Shown: positions 18,475-27,034, numbered from the stretch's first letter. The stretch: 64,000 nt of DNA from Hyphomicrobium_A sp035517115 (GCA_035517115.1 DATIZL010000084.1:19657-83656); one strand, 5' to 3'. Made by a program: numbers and translations. Notes: a model not told the origin generated them from the letters alone.

Positions 18475-19062
18475 TTACTCCTTGCGCGGCTCGACGCTTT
18501 CGGCATCGATCGAGTAGCCGGTATCGGCTAGGCCCGTGAAGGCCGGCTCCGTCTTGATCGTGCCCGTCACGGTTACAGGATCGAACTGGCCCGCGACCTC
18601 GAAGCCCTTTTCCGCCTTGACGTAGATGATCTGGTTCGCCGGCGGCGGCGGCACGTGAATGCAGGCGCCTACGAACGGCACCAGCAGGAACTCCTTCACC
18701 GTGGTCGACTCGAAGTCGAGCGGCACCACATAGCCGCCGATGCGCACGTGCTTGCCGTTGAGCTCGGTCACCACCGGCGGCGGCAGGTCGGCGCCCGGCT
18801 GGCGCCGCTTGATCGACATCCATTGGCCCTCGGGCAGCGGCGGCGGTGGCGGCCCGCCGTCGGTGCTGGTCGTCGAGCCGGAGAAGAACGTCTTCGGCTT
18901 CAAGGGCGACACCGCCTGCGCGGGCGGCATGAGCTGCGCCCATTTGAGCTCCATCGGCGGATCGGCGGCGCCTGCGCCGGTTGCAGGTGCCAGCAGGACC
19001 AGCGCGACGGCCGCGCTCATTGCAGCAGGTCTCATCATCATGGTCGATCTCCGTTCAATCAT
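18475..19062 (-). CDS. DUF3299 periplasmic protein, last gene of the metal ABC operon
   Basis: A 195-aa protein with an N-terminal signal peptide (hydrophobic run ending near ATGAGAA), a Pro-rich linker, then the DUF3299 core (VRIGGYVVPLDFESTTVKEF, VPFVGACIHVPPPPANQIIY). Family members are small exported proteins associated with metal-type ABC cassettes. The ATG at 19062 overlaps the permease stop by 4 bases (ATGA), which fixes the start and shows translational coupling; an in-frame ATG at 19041 is a possible internal alternative. Role inferred: a periplasmic accessory to the transporter. Confidence 0.8.
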   Translation of the reverse strand: MIERRSTMMMRPAAMSAAVALVLLAPATGAGAADPPMELKWAQLMPPAQAVSPLKPKTFFSGSTTSTDGGPPPPPLPEGQWMSIKRRQPGADLPPPVVTELNGKHVRIGGYVVPLDFESTTVKEFLLVPFVGACIHVPPPPANQIIYVKAEKGFEVAGQFDPVTVTGTIKTEPAFTGLADTGYSIDAESVEPRKE

Positions 19063-20318
19063 GTGCGCACCGTCATGCCGTCGGCAAGCGACAGCCGGTA
19101 GGCGCGCAAAGCAGGAAGCAGTCCCGCCAGGAAGCCGGCGAGCACGATGGTGCCGAGCGTCAGCCACTCGCGGGCGGTGGGGGGATCAATCGTGAGGCTG
19201 AGCCCGTACATCCGATCGATGACCGGGCGCAGCAGCGCAAGCGCCGCGTAGAGGAACCCGGTGCCGAGCACGACACCCGCGAGGGTGAGCATGCCGGCCT
19301 CGGTGGCGAGCAGGCCGAGGATCGTCGCCGGGCGCGCGCCGACCGAGCGCAGGATCGCCATCTCGCGCCGGCGCTCGTTGAGCGTGGTGAGAACCATGGT
19401 CACCATGCCGAGCAGCGCGGTGGCGACGACCATGGCGGAGACGATGGACAGCGCCGTCTCCGCGGTGCCGACGAGGGCCCACAGCTCTTGCAACGCCGCG
19501 CCGGGAATGATCGCCGACAGCGGCTCCTCGGCATACTCGTTGATCGCGCGCTGCAGCTTGAAGGTCGCGAGCTTCGATTTGAGGCCGAGGAACGCCGCGG
19601 TTATCGCCTTCGGCTCGAGGTGCATCTTGCGTACCTCATCCGCCGAGATGCTCTGCCCCGGCATGGGAATGCCGTTCTGCCAGTCGATGTGGATCGCCTC
19701 GATCGCCTCGAGGCTCACGTGCACCGTGCGGTCGACCGGCGTGCCGGTCTTGGCCAGGATGCCGGAGACGCGGAACGGCTTGTCCTTGTGCTCGACAAAG
19801 GAGATCGAGCCGACGCCGTGCGCCACCACGATCTCATCGCCCACCTTGTAGCCCAGCGCCTGCGCCACGTCGGCGCCGATGACGGCGTCGAAGAGATCGC
19901 TGAACGGCTTGCCCTCGGCAAAAGCGAGCGATTGCCCGTGCCGGTACTTGTAGCGGGCAAAGTAGTCGGGCGTGGTGCCGAGCACGCGGAAGCCGTGGTG
20001 GCTGTCGCCGAGCGAGATCGGCACGATCCATTCGACCTCCGGGCGCTTGGCGATATCGGAATAGCTCTGCCAGGTGACGTTGTTGGTCGCATTCCCGATG
20101 CGGAACACCGAGTAGAGCAGGAGCTGAATGGCGCCGCTGCGCGCCCCGACGATGAGGTCGGTGCCCGAGATGGTGTCGGCGAAGCTCTGGCGCGCGCCGG
20201 TGCGCACCTTCTCCACGCCGAGCAGCAGCATGACGCTGAACGCGATCGCCAGCACGGTGAGCGAGGCGGTGAGTGCGCGGTTGCGCAAGGATTGCAGGGC
20301 GAGACGAGGCACGATCAT
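19059..20318 (-). CDS. ABC transporter permease, FtsX/MacB type
   Basis: A 419-aa inner-membrane permease with one N-terminal membrane helix (LTASLTVLAIAFSVMLLLGV), a ~230-residue extracytoplasmic MacB-core-like domain, and three C-terminal helices (around VSAMVVATALLGMVTMVL, LTLAGVVLGTGFLYAALALL and LTLGTIVLAGFLAGLLPALR). LNERRREMAILRSVGA is the coupling motif characteristic of FtsX-type permeases. It is translationally coupled to the ATPase gene upstream (4-base overlap at 20315-20318) and to the DUF3299 gene downstream. Such permeases usually use mechanotransmission rather than classic import. Confidence 0.9.
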   Translation of the reverse strand: MIVPRLALQSLRNRALTASLTVLAIAFSVMLLLGVEKVRTGARQSFADTISGTDLIVGARSGAIQLLLYSVFRIGNATNNVTWQSYSDIAKRPEVEWIVPISLGDSHHGFRVLGTTPDYFARYKYRHGQSLAFAEGKPFSDLFDAVIGADVAQALGYKVGDEIVVAHGVGSISFVEHKDKPFRVSGILAKTGTPVDRTVHVSLEAIEAIHIDWQNGIPMPGQSISADEVRKMHLEPKAITAAFLGLKSKLATFKLQRAINEYAEEPLSAIIPGAALQELWALVGTAETALSIVSAMVVATALLGMVTMVLTTLNERRREMAILRSVGARPATILGLLATEAGMLTLAGVVLGTGFLYAALALLRPVIDRMYGLSLTIDPPTAREWLTLGTIVLAGFLAGLLPALRAYRLSLADGMTVRT

Positions 20319-21052
20319 GCTGCGGCCCTCCGTTCGCTCGTCGCGATCTCGTCCAAGCGCACAACGCGGTCGAAGCGCTTGCCGAGCTCCTCCTCGTGGC
20401 TGACCATGATGAGGGACGCACCCGCCGCGGCGACGTCGGCGAAGAGCAAATCGAGGAAGGCCTGCTGCCGGTTGCGGTCGAGCGCGGACGTCGGCTCGTC
20501 CGCGACGATCAGCTCGGGCGCCCCAATGAGGGCGCGCGCCGCGGCGACGCGCTGCTGCTGACCGACGCTCAAGCTTGCCGCCGAGAGGCCCTCGACCTCT
20601 TTGGGGTCAAGACCGAGGCTCGCCAGGAGACGCTCCGCCTCCTTCTCGGCACTCCCAGTCCGCGTCGCGCGCTCGCGCCGTTTCGGTGCGAAGCTCAACG
20701 GCAGCAGCACGTTGTCGAGCACGCTTCCGTAGGGGAGCAGGTTGAACATCTGGAAGATGATGCCGAAGTGCTCGGCCCGGAAGCGGTCCCGTGCCGAGCT
20801 CGACAGCTTCGTCATGTCGGTGCCCAACACTTCGAGCCGCCCCTCGGACGGCGTGACGATGCCGCACAAGAGGCTCAGGAACGTCGACTTTCCTGCGCCC
20901 GAAGGGCCGACCAGCAGCACCCGCTCGCTCGCGCGCAGCGCAAAGCTGTCGATCGCCAGGGCGAACGCCCGCGGGCCCCGCCAGCGGAAACGGACACCCG
21001 ACATCGACACGACGTCGGGGGTCCGCGTTTCGGGTAGAGGGCGCTGCATCAC
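20315..21052 (-). CDS. ABC transporter ATP-binding protein (LolD/MacB type)
   Basis: A 245-aa cytoplasmic ATPase that energises the FtsX-type permease. Walker A is GPSGAGKST (residues 49-57), the signature is LSVGQQQR, Walker B is LIVADEPTSAL with the catalytic Glu, and the switch His lies in IMVSHEEE. QMFNLLPYGSVLDNVLLP is the Q-loop region typical of this subfamily. It starts with a 4-base overlap to the upstream zinc-binding protein gene. Confidence 0.93.
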   Translation of the reverse strand: MMQRPLPETRTPDVVSMSGVRFRWRGPRAFALAIDSFALRASERVLLVGPSGAGKSTFLSLLCGIVTPSEGRLEVLGTDMTKLSSSARDRFRAEHFGIIFQMFNLLPYGSVLDNVLLPLSFAPKRRERATRTGSAEKEAERLLASLGLDPKEVEGLSAASLSVGQQQRVAAARALIGAPELIVADEPTSALDRNRQQAFLDLLFADVAAAGASLIMVSHEEELGKRFDRVVRLDEIATSERRAAA

Positions 21053-21660
21053 ATGATGCCGGCAAGATCGAGCGACGGCGCGTCGCGCGTCACGTTGTAG
21101 GTGTTCTGCGCCTTGGCCGTCACGACGTTGACGGTCAAGTCGTGCGCGCCGGCGAACAGCTTGAAGTAGTCGAAGTCGATGGCGGTGATGCTCGCGGGCT
21201 CGGCGCAGTCGAGCGCGTAGGTCACGTGAAACTCCTTGTGCCCTTCGTGCGCGTCATGGTCGTGGTCCTCGCTAGTGGCCTTGTCGTGATCGTGGTCATG
21301 GTCGTCGTCGGCATCGCCGTCGTGATGATGCTCGGCCTCGACCGCCACCTTGGCGTCGGCGACGGTGCACCCCGCGGCAGCCGGCAGCTTGAACACAGAA
21401 AGCGGCTGCGCAAGCCGCGTCTTCGCCTTTTCCATGGCCGCCTTCTGGTCGTCGGTCGTGGCGTCATGCTCGAAGCCGACGATGTCCATGCCGGGCACCT
21501 CGAGCTCCATGGAGACGCGCTTGTCCTCTACCGCGATGTTGAGATTGCCGTGGCCGTGCACGTGGGGCCCGAGCTCGCGATGCTCTTCGGCAACGGCGAG
21601 CGCCGAGGCCGTCGCTGCGAGAGCGAGCGCGGCGAGTGCCGCAATTCCGTTGACCTGCAT
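21049..21660 (-). CDS. ZrgA-like (DUF2796) periplasmic zinc-binding protein
   Basis: A 203-aa exported protein: signal peptide over residues ~1-24 (MQVNGIAALAALALAATAS), then HVHGHGNLNIAVEDK, which is the DUF2796 opening. A His/Asp-rich loop follows at about residues 108-140 (runs such as HHHDGDADDDHDHDHD), suited to binding Zn2+. The C-terminal part (YALDCAEPASITAIDFDYF) is typical of the family. The ATG at 21660 has AGGAGA 6 bases upstream. DUF2796 proteins are the first component (ZrgA) of a zinc-responsive ABC operon described in Vibrio; the same partner types follow here. Zinc as the metal is inferred. Confidence 0.85.
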   Translation of the reverse strand: MQVNGIAALAALALAATASALAVAEEHRELGPHVHGHGNLNIAVEDKRVSMELEVPGMDIVGFEHDATTDDQKAAMEKAKTRLAQPLSVFKLPAAAGCTVADAKVAVEAEHHHDGDADDDHDHDHDKATSEDHDHDAHEGHKEFHVTYALDCAEPASITAIDFDYFKLFAGAHDLTVNVVTAKAQNTYNVTRDAPSLDLAGIM

Positions 21661-21807
21661 GTCGTTCTCCTGATCGGTGGCGAGTGGGCAAGGCGCGCGG
21701 CACATTGGCCGGGCCTGCTCCGTTTCTTGCGCATGGATAAGGACCGATCCTTGCGCCTCGCGTGCACGGCGCCTTACGCCTGTGCGGGTTCGCGAAGCCT
21801 TGGTCCC

Positions 21808-22194
21808 TCAGGAGAGAGCGGGAGGAGCGCGTGCCTGGAAGTGAACTCGTTCGGCGACGGCGACGGCGGAAGGAGCGTGCACCAGCTCCGGCGCAGCGAA
21901 GCGCTCGGGCGGCATGGGGATAGCCGGCGGCTGCTGCAGGATCGCCGCGGTCGCGAGATTGACCGACCAGCAAATAGGACAGTTGCCTTGGTCATCGTGC
22001 GGGACGGACGGTGGACACGAGCGCTCGGCGCGTACGGCACAGGCGCCGTAGGTGATCGCGCGCGTCGTGAGCTTGCCAGCAACGACCGCCGAATGAGCAT
22101 GCGTGTGCGTGTTGGCAAAGGCCATCACCGCCTGCATCGCAACGGCGAGCAGCGCGAGGAAACCGAGGCTGGAGCGGCGCCTGAAGACCCGCAT
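21808..22194 (-). CDS. DUF2946-type small exported protein
   Basis: About 128 aa from the ATG at 22194: a signal or anchor (FLALLAVAMQAVMAFA), a short His-rich stretch (THTHAHS), and a CPICWS motif in the middle, characteristic of DUF2946 proteins that accompany metal and cobalamin transport genes. A longer form from 22215 adds seven residues. It opens the putative metal operon, 147 bases before the zinc-binding protein gene, and a palindrome-bearing promoter lies about 80 bases upstream. Role unknown; metal handling is inferred from context and His/Cys content. Confidence 0.7.
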   Translation of the reverse strand: MRVFRRRSSLGFLALLAVAMQAVMAFANTHTHAHSAVVAGKLTTRAITYGACAVRAERSCPPSVPHDDQGNCPICWSVNLATAAILQQPPAIPMPPERFAAPELVHAPSAVAVAERVHFQARAPPALS

Positions 22195-22273
22195 GCTTCC
22201 TCCGGTGGCCGGCAACCATAGCGTTGCGAATGGGGCAAGCGAAAGACAGCGCCCCCGTACGGCCCAGCGACGC

Positions 22274-22290
22274 AGCGGATAATATCCGCT
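22274..22290. promoter_or_regulatory. Perfect palindrome over the likely -10 of the metal operon
   Basis: AGCGGATAATATCCGCT is a 17-base perfect palindrome with 8-base arms around a central A. On the minus strand a candidate -35 TTGACC (22310-22305) is followed after 18 bases by GATATT (22286-22281), so the palindrome covers the -10 element, about 80 bases before the DUF2946 start. This is the usual place for a repressor operator; size and symmetry would suit a Fur-family regulator such as Zur, but the sequence alone does not identify the protein. Confidence 0.55.
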
Positions 22291-22374
22291 TTGGTGCCGC
22301 CGGCGGTCAAGCCCGAGAGGCGTGGAAACCTTTGGTCACAGGGCTCAAGGTCACCTCAGCCCTCGCGACATCTT

Positions 22375-22390
22375 GTTGCGGATCCGCAAC
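22375..22390. promoter_or_regulatory. Second palindrome upstream of the metal operon
   Basis: GTTGCGGATCCGCAAC is a 16-base perfect palindrome sharing the GCGGAT core with the one 85 bases away. It lies between the DUF2946 gene and the end of a small membrane-protein gene read in the same direction. It may be a second operator or coincidental. Confidence 0.35.
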
Positions 22391-22437
22391 TCGAGGCGCT
22401 TCCTGAAGCGGGACCAATGCCTTCCGATCGAACCCGA

Positions 22438-22749
22438 TTAGTCAACGCTATCGGGCGAGGGCTTGAGCGGTGCCGGCGGGTGGCTCGGGGGACCATGCAG
22501 GTACGTCATCGACGCGTAGGCGCCGATCCAGGAGCCGACCGCCGCGAAGAGCACGTACACCCAGTTGTTGGTGTAGCTGATCACCGCGAACGAGGAGAGC
22601 AGGTACCAGACGCTGCTCCAGGAGGCGGCCGCGATGCGCCGGCGCGCGATGACCGATGAGGTGAACATCACGTAGACGGCGTCCGTCGCGGCGGTGGCGG
22701 CGACCACGCCCAACGCGAGCAAAAGGTCAATTTTCCACAAGGCTTGCAT
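22438..22749 (-). CDS. Small membrane protein, unrecognised
   Basis: About 103 aa with three hydrophobic segments (LLLALGVVAATAATDAVYVMF, VWYLLSSFAVISY, WVYVLFAAVGSWIGAYA). The first helix carries an Asp, and a basic patch (IARRRIAAAS) lies before the second. The C-terminus is Pro-rich. The start is uncertain between 22749 and 22767 (6 residues longer). No family recognised. Confidence 0.55.
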   Translation of the reverse strand: MQALWKIDLLLALGVVAATAATDAVYVMFTSSVIARRRIAAASWSSVWYLLSSFAVISYTNNWVYVLFAAVGSWIGAYASMTYLHGPPSHPPAPLKPSPDSVD

Positions 22750-22828
22750 GGCGGCCCCAAGCGGCATGCGCCCGAGCGGCGCCCCCCGACGCTAGCGCCC
22801 GACCGTTAAGGAAGCTCGTAGGATCGGC

Positions 22829-23893
22829 CTACTTGAAGTGCTTGGACAGCTTGAGCCCCTGCGCCTGGTAGTGCGAGGAAAGCCCCCGGCCGTAGACGAG
22901 CTTCGGCGTCTCGGTGAGCCGCTCGTAGATCAGCCGCCCGATGGTCTGCCCATCTTCCAGGATGAACGGCACCTTGTGCGAGCGCACCTCGAGCACGGCC
23001 TTGGCACCCTCCCCGCCCGCCGCCGCATGGCCAAAGCCAGGGTCAAAGAAGCCCGCATAGTGCACGCGGAACTCGCCCACCAAGGGATTGAACGGCACCA
23101 TCTCAGCGGCCTGCGTGGGGGGGACGTGCACGGCCTCCTTGGAGGCGAGGATGTAGAACTCATCGGGGTCGAGTACGAGGCGCTTCTTCTCGCGCACGTA
23201 GATCGGCTCCCAGTAGTCGAGCACCGGGCAGCCTCCGACCACGTCCACGTCGACTAGTCCGGTGTGGCGCTTGGCGCGATAGCCGACGAGCCCGTGCGCG
23301 TCGCCGATGAGGTCAACCGAGAGCGCGATGTCGTCGACGGGTTCGGCCTCGCCGCCGCCGGCGCGGAAACGGATCTGCGACAGCCGCGAGCCTTTGCGCA
23401 CGACCACGGGAAACGTCTGCGGGCAGATCTCGGCGAAGAGCTGGCCGGAATAGCCGGCCGGGATCTGGTCGAATGCGGACACGCCGTCGGCGATAACGCG
23501 GGTGAACACGTCGAGGCGCCCGGTCGAGCTTTTCGGATTCGTCGCAGCCGAGAGGTCGTCTGGCAGGGCCACGCTTTCCAAGAGCGGAGCGACGTAGACG
23601 CAGCCGGTCTCCAGCACGGCCCCCTGGGACAGGGATATCGTGTGCAGCTGCAGGTCATCGAGCTTGGCCGCAATCTTCTCGCCGCGGCCGGGGAGGAAGC
23701 TCGCGCGCACGCGATAAGCGATGGTGCCGAGCCGCAAGTCGAGGCTCGCCGGCTGCAGCTGCTTTTCCAAAAGCGGCTCGACGAGCTTCACGTAGCCCTC
23801 AGCGATCAGACCCTCGATCGCCTGCGAGGGCAGGATGCCCGCTGCTCCCCGTTTGGGAACGGCACGCGCCGTCTTCGCCTGCACCTTTGTCAT
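22829..23893 (-). CDS. dcd: 2'-Deoxycytidine 5'-triphosphate deaminase, two-domain form
   Basis: Deaminates dCTP to dUTP for thymidylate synthesis. At 354 aa it is the long alphaproteobacterial form, about twice the E. coli Dcd length, made of two trimeric dUTPase-like barrel domains. Motifs include QPASLDLRLG (about residue 47), NPKSSTGRLDVFTRVI with the Ser-Arg pair of the active site (about 118-133), and a second-domain region FYILASKEAVHVPP. The start ATG at 23893 is the first in the frame. It is divergent from metZ. Confidence 0.93.
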   Translation of the reverse strand: MTKVQAKTARAVPKRGAAGILPSQAIEGLIAEGYVKLVEPLLEKQLQPASLDLRLGTIAYRVRASFLPGRGEKIAAKLDDLQLHTISLSQGAVLETGCVYVAPLLESVALPDDLSAATNPKSSTGRLDVFTRVIADGVSAFDQIPAGYSGQLFAEICPQTFPVVVRKGSRLSQIRFRAGGGEAEPVDDIALSVDLIGDAHGLVGYRAKRHTGLVDVDVVGGCPVLDYWEPIYVREKKRLVLDPDEFYILASKEAVHVPPTQAAEMVPFNPLVGEFRVHYAGFFDPGFGHAAAGGEGAKAVLEVRSHKVPFILEDGQTIGRLIYERLTETPKLVYGRGLSSHYQAQGLKLSKHFK

Positions 23894-24000
23894 CGCTCGC
23901 GCCTATCGCGTGATCGTCAGTCCGGCAACTTCACTTTTGCCGCTCTAATGCAACCGGCACTTGACGCCAAGCGCCGTCGAGGAGTAATCCCCGCAACACC

Positions 24001-24056
24001 CCGTGGTCATTTGGCCGGCCGGCTTGCAGCCACGTAAAATAAGTCGCTAAAAGGGC
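24001..24056 (+). ncRNA. SAM-II riboswitch (metA motif)
   Basis: Immediately upstream of metZ the sequence fits the SAM-II class. P1 forms from CGTGG (24002-24006) with CCACG (24030-24034), the loop includes the conserved TCATTTGGCCGG and GGCTTGCAG, and the 3' strand AAGTCGCTAAAAGGG (24041-24055) matches the conserved GCTAAAAAGGG-type pseudoknot arm. SAM-II binds S-adenosylmethionine and hides the 3' purine-rich segment, lowering expression of methionine genes. Known members lie before metA/metX/metZ in alphaproteobacteria, exactly this setting. Confidence 0.9.
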
Positions 24057-24148
24057 CGTGCGCACCCCCGGATTTCGCTGGCGCCGGCTTCTCCCCTGCG
24101 GCGATGCGAGCCGGGTTTTTGCTGGGCGAATGCCCATCGAGGAAGCGC

Positions 24149-25363
24149 ATGGCAGGCAACGACGACGATCGCGCGGCAGACCCGAAATGGGCGCCCGAAA
24201 CCCAGCTCGTGCACGGGGGCGTGCTGCGCTCGCAGTTCGGCGAGACCTCCGAAGCACTCTTTCTCACCCAGGGCTTCGTCTACACGAGCGCGGAGCAGGC
24301 AGAAGCCCGCTTCAAGAACGAGGACCCGGGCTTTCAATATAGCCGCTTCGGCAATCCCACGGTGGCCATGTTCGAGGAGCGCATCCGCTTGCTCGAGGGT
24401 GCGGAGGAGGCGCGCGCGACCGCGACCGGCATGGCGGCCGTCAGCGCCGCGCTCCTGTCCTACCTCAAGGCCGGCGACCACGTCGTCTCCGCCCGCGCGC
24501 TGTTCGGTGCCTGCCGCTACATCGTTGAGACCCTGTGCCCGCGCTTCGGCATCGCGTCCACCCTCATCGACGGCACCGACCTCGATGCCTGGCGCAAGGC
24601 GATGCGCCCCAACACCAAGATGGTCTTCTTCGAGACGCCGTCGAACCCGACGCTGGAGCTCGTCGACATCGCTGCGGTGTCGAAGATCGCGCATGCGGCC
24701 GGGGCGCTGGTCGTCGTCGACAACGTGTTCGCGACACCGATGCTGCAGCGGCCGCTGCGTCACGGCGGCGACATCGTCGTCTACTCGGCGACGAAGCACG
24801 TCGACGGCCAGGGCCGCTGTCTCGGCGGCGCAGTCTTGGGCAGCAAGGAGTTCGTGACGAACCACCTGCAGGAGTTCCTGCGCCAGACCGGACCGACCAT
24901 GAGCCCGTTCAACGCCTGGGTGATGCTGAAGGGGCTCGAGACCATGCCCGTGCGCGTCAAGGCGCAGGCGGAGACAGCCTCTCGCATCGCCGACCACCTC
25001 GCCGGACGCCCCGGCATCGGCCGCGTGCTCTACTGCGGGCGCCCCGACCATCCGCAGGCGGACATCGCGCGCCGGCAGATGACGGGCGGCGGCCAGATGG
25101 TGGCGTTCGAGGTCGAGGGCGGCAAAGCCGGCGCCTTCCGCTTCCAGAACGCGCTTCGCCTCATCTGCATCTCCAACAACCTCGGCGACGCCAAGAGCCT
25201 CATCACGCACCCGGCCACGACCACCCACCACCGCATCGGGCCGCAGGCGCGCGCCGAGCTCGGCATCACGGACGGCATGCTGCGGCTTTCCGTCGGGCTC
25301 GAGGCCTTCGCGGACCTTGCCGCCGACATCGAGGGCGCCCTAAAGGTCGCACGAAAAGGCTGA
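24149..25363 (+). CDS. metZ: O-succinylhomoserine sulfhydrylase
   Basis: PLP enzyme of the Cys/Met gamma-family that makes homocysteine from O-succinylhomoserine and sulfide. The 404-aa protein begins MAGNDDDRAADPKW at ATG 24149 (GAGGAAGCGC upstream); an in-frame ATG at 24104 gives an extension without support. Family marks: YSRFGNPT near residue 65, and YSATKHVDGQGR near residue 214 whose Lys binds PLP. QGRCLGG favours the sulfhydrylase over cystathionine gamma-synthase. It is controlled by the SAM-II riboswitch ~95 bases upstream. Confidence 0.94.
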   Translation: MAGNDDDRAADPKWAPETQLVHGGVLRSQFGETSEALFLTQGFVYTSAEQAEARFKNEDPGFQYSRFGNPTVAMFEERIRLLEGAEEARATATGMAAVSAALLSYLKAGDHVVSARALFGACRYIVETLCPRFGIASTLIDGTDLDAWRKAMRPNTKMVFFETPSNPTLELVDIAAVSKIAHAAGALVVVDNVFATPMLQRPLRHGGDIVVYSATKHVDGQGRCLGGAVLGSKEFVTNHLQEFLRQTGPTMSPFNAWVMLKGLETMPVRVKAQAETASRIADHLAGRPGIGRVLYCGRPDHPQADIARRQMTGGGQMVAFEVEGGKAGAFRFQNALRLICISNNLGDAKSLITHPATTTHHRIGPQARAELGITDGMLRLSVGLEAFADLAADIEGALKVARKG

Positions 25364-25449
25364 GCGTTGCCGCCTTGCGCAATTGACCCCGGCCGGGGAC
25401 GGCTTAGAGTCGTGCCCAGGAATGGTGTTCCCGCAGGGATCCTACCGGC

Positions 25450-25842
25450 ATGTACGAAGCTGTGACCCGCGGCATCCGCATTCGCGTCACCCCGCACTAC
25501 CTCGAGGAGCAGTCGACGCCGGAGGAGAGCGAATTCTTCTGGGCCTACACCATCGACATCGCCAACGAGAGCAACGAGACCGTGCAGCTACGCTCGCGCG
25601 TCTGGCGCATCACCGACGGCCACGGCCAGACGGAGGAGGTGCGTGGCCCGGGCGTCGTCGGCGAGACGCCAACCATCCAGCCCGGCAAGTCGTTCACCTA
25701 CACCTCCGGGTGCCCGCTGCGCACCCCGTCGGGGATCATGGTCGGCAGCTATCAAATGGTCGATGCCAAGGGCCAGCTGTTCGACGTGGCGATCCCCGCC
25801 TTCTCGCTCGACAGCCCGTTTGCCGTGCGGAGCGTGAACTAG
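25450..25842 (+). CDS. apaG: ApaG protein (Co2+/Mg2+ efflux-associated)
   Basis: A 130-aa single-domain beta-sandwich protein. The core SEFFWAYTIDIANES, LRSRVWRITDGHG and VRGPGVVGETPTIQPG is diagnostic for ApaG, whose loss in enterobacteria affects cobalt resistance; its biochemical role is unclear, and the fold resembles fibronectin type III. It lies 86 bases after metZ and 16 bases before argE on the same strand. Confidence 0.95.
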   Translation: MYEAVTRGIRIRVTPHYLEEQSTPEESEFFWAYTIDIANESNETVQLRSRVWRITDGHGQTEEVRGPGVVGETPTIQPGKSFTYTSGCPLRTPSGIMVGSYQMVDAKGQLFDVAIPAFSLDSPFAVRSVN

Positions 25843-25858
25843 TGGCGGCCCCTCGCGC

Positions 25859-27034
25859 ATGAACGGGCCCAGCTACTCCGCGGCCGAGCTCCTATCTCGC
25901 CTCGTGCACTTCGACACGACGAGCCACAGGTCGAATCTGGGCCTCGTCTCCTTCGTGGAGGACTACCTCGCGCAGCACGGCGTCGAGAGCCACCTCGTGC
26001 CCAATGCCGAGGCCACCAAGGCGAGCCTCTATGCCTCGATCGGCCCCAGCGGGGTGCCGGGCGTAGCGTTGTCGGGGCACACCGATGTGGTGCCGGTCGA
26101 AGGGCAAACCTGGTCGAGCGATCCGTTCGTCTTGACCGAGCGCGACGGGCGTTTGTACGGCCGCGGCTCTGCCGACATGAAGGGATTTCTCGCCTGCGTG
26201 CTGGCGGCGGTCCCGGATTTCGTGAAGCGCAAGCTCGCGGTGCCGATCCATCTCGTCTTTTCCTACGACGAGGAGGTGGGGTGCCTCGGCGTGCGCCCGC
26301 TCATCGCCGATATCCGGCGCCGCTCTACGCCGCCGCGCATGGTCATCGTCGGCGAGCCGACATCGATGAGCGTCGTCGATGCGCACAAGGGGCCCGTGCG
26401 CTGGCACATCGAGGTCAAAGGACGAGCGGCCCACTCGAGCATGGCGCCGCTCGGCGTCAACGCCATCGGGATCGCCGGCAAGCTCTTGCAGGAGCTTGCC
26501 CGCATCGAACGGGAGCTCAAGCTCGCCCCCCGCGCCGAGCGTTTCGATCCGCCTTACGCGACGCTGCAGGTCACGCGCATCAACGGCGGCACCGCCACCA
26601 ATATCGTGCCCGTCTACTGCCGCTTCGATTTCGACGTGCGCGCGTTGCCGGGCGTCGACGTCGGCGCCATCGACCGCCGCATTCGCAGTTTCGCCGAGCG
26701 CGAGTGCCTGCCCGAGATGCGGCGGGTGGCGCCCGAATCCGGTGTCGACATCAGGATCGCGAACCAGGTGCCCCCGTTCGCCGCGGGAGCAAAGTCGGAG
26801 GCGGTGGCGCTTGCGCTGCACCTCGCAGGCTCCAACGAGACCCACGCGGTCTCCTACGCGACCGAAGCCGGTCTGTTCCAGGAGGCGGGGTCGGCGGCCG
26901 TCGTCATCGGCCCGGGCGACATCGCGCAGGCGCACGCAGCGGACGAGTTCATCGCCAAGGACCAGCTCGATCGGTGCATGGCATTCCTCGATCGCCTCGG
27001 CGCCTGGGCGGAACGCGGGGCACCGCCGGGTTAG
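25859..27034 (+). CDS. argE: Acetylornithine deacetylase
   Basis: M20-family zinc hydrolase that releases ornithine from N-acetylornithine. The 391-aa protein has LSGHTDVVPVEGQ (His74), GRGSADMKGF (Asp106) and a YDEEVGCLG Glu motif near residue 135, as well as MVIVGEPTSM. Sequence details fit ArgE (COG0624, ArgE branch) rather than the dapE copy at 16.1 kb. It is followed by a cytochrome c gene. argF, argD and argH in the same window complete much of arginine synthesis. Confidence 0.92.
   Translation: MNGPSYSAAELLSRLVHFDTTSHRSNLGLVSFVEDYLAQHGVESHLVPNAEATKASLYASIGPSGVPGVALSGHTDVVPVEGQTWSSDPFVLTERDGRLYGRGSADMKGFLACVLAAVPDFVKRKLAVPIHLVFSYDEEVGCLGVRPLIADIRRRSTPPRMVIVGEPTSMSVVDAHKGPVRWHIEVKGRAAHSSMAPLGVNAIGIAGKLLQELARIERELKLAPRAERFDPPYATLQVTRINGGTATNIVPVYCRFDFDVRALPGVDVGAIDRRIRSFAERECLPEMRRVAPESGVDIRIANQVPPFAAGAKSEAVALALHLAGSNETHAVSYATEAGLFQEAGSAAVVIGPGDIAQAHAADEFIAKDQLDRCMAFLDRLGAWAERGAPPG

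Noticed and set aside
18981..20561. Plus-strand open frame of 526 codons across the metal ABC operon
   Set aside because: Antisense shadow of three overlapping, motif-bearing genes; Arg/His/Glu-rich composition typical of complement frames.
21220..21330. Repeat-like CAT/GTC runs near the ZrgA-like gene considered as a DNA repeat
   Set aside because: They are explained by the His/Asp-rich metal-binding loop of the protein.
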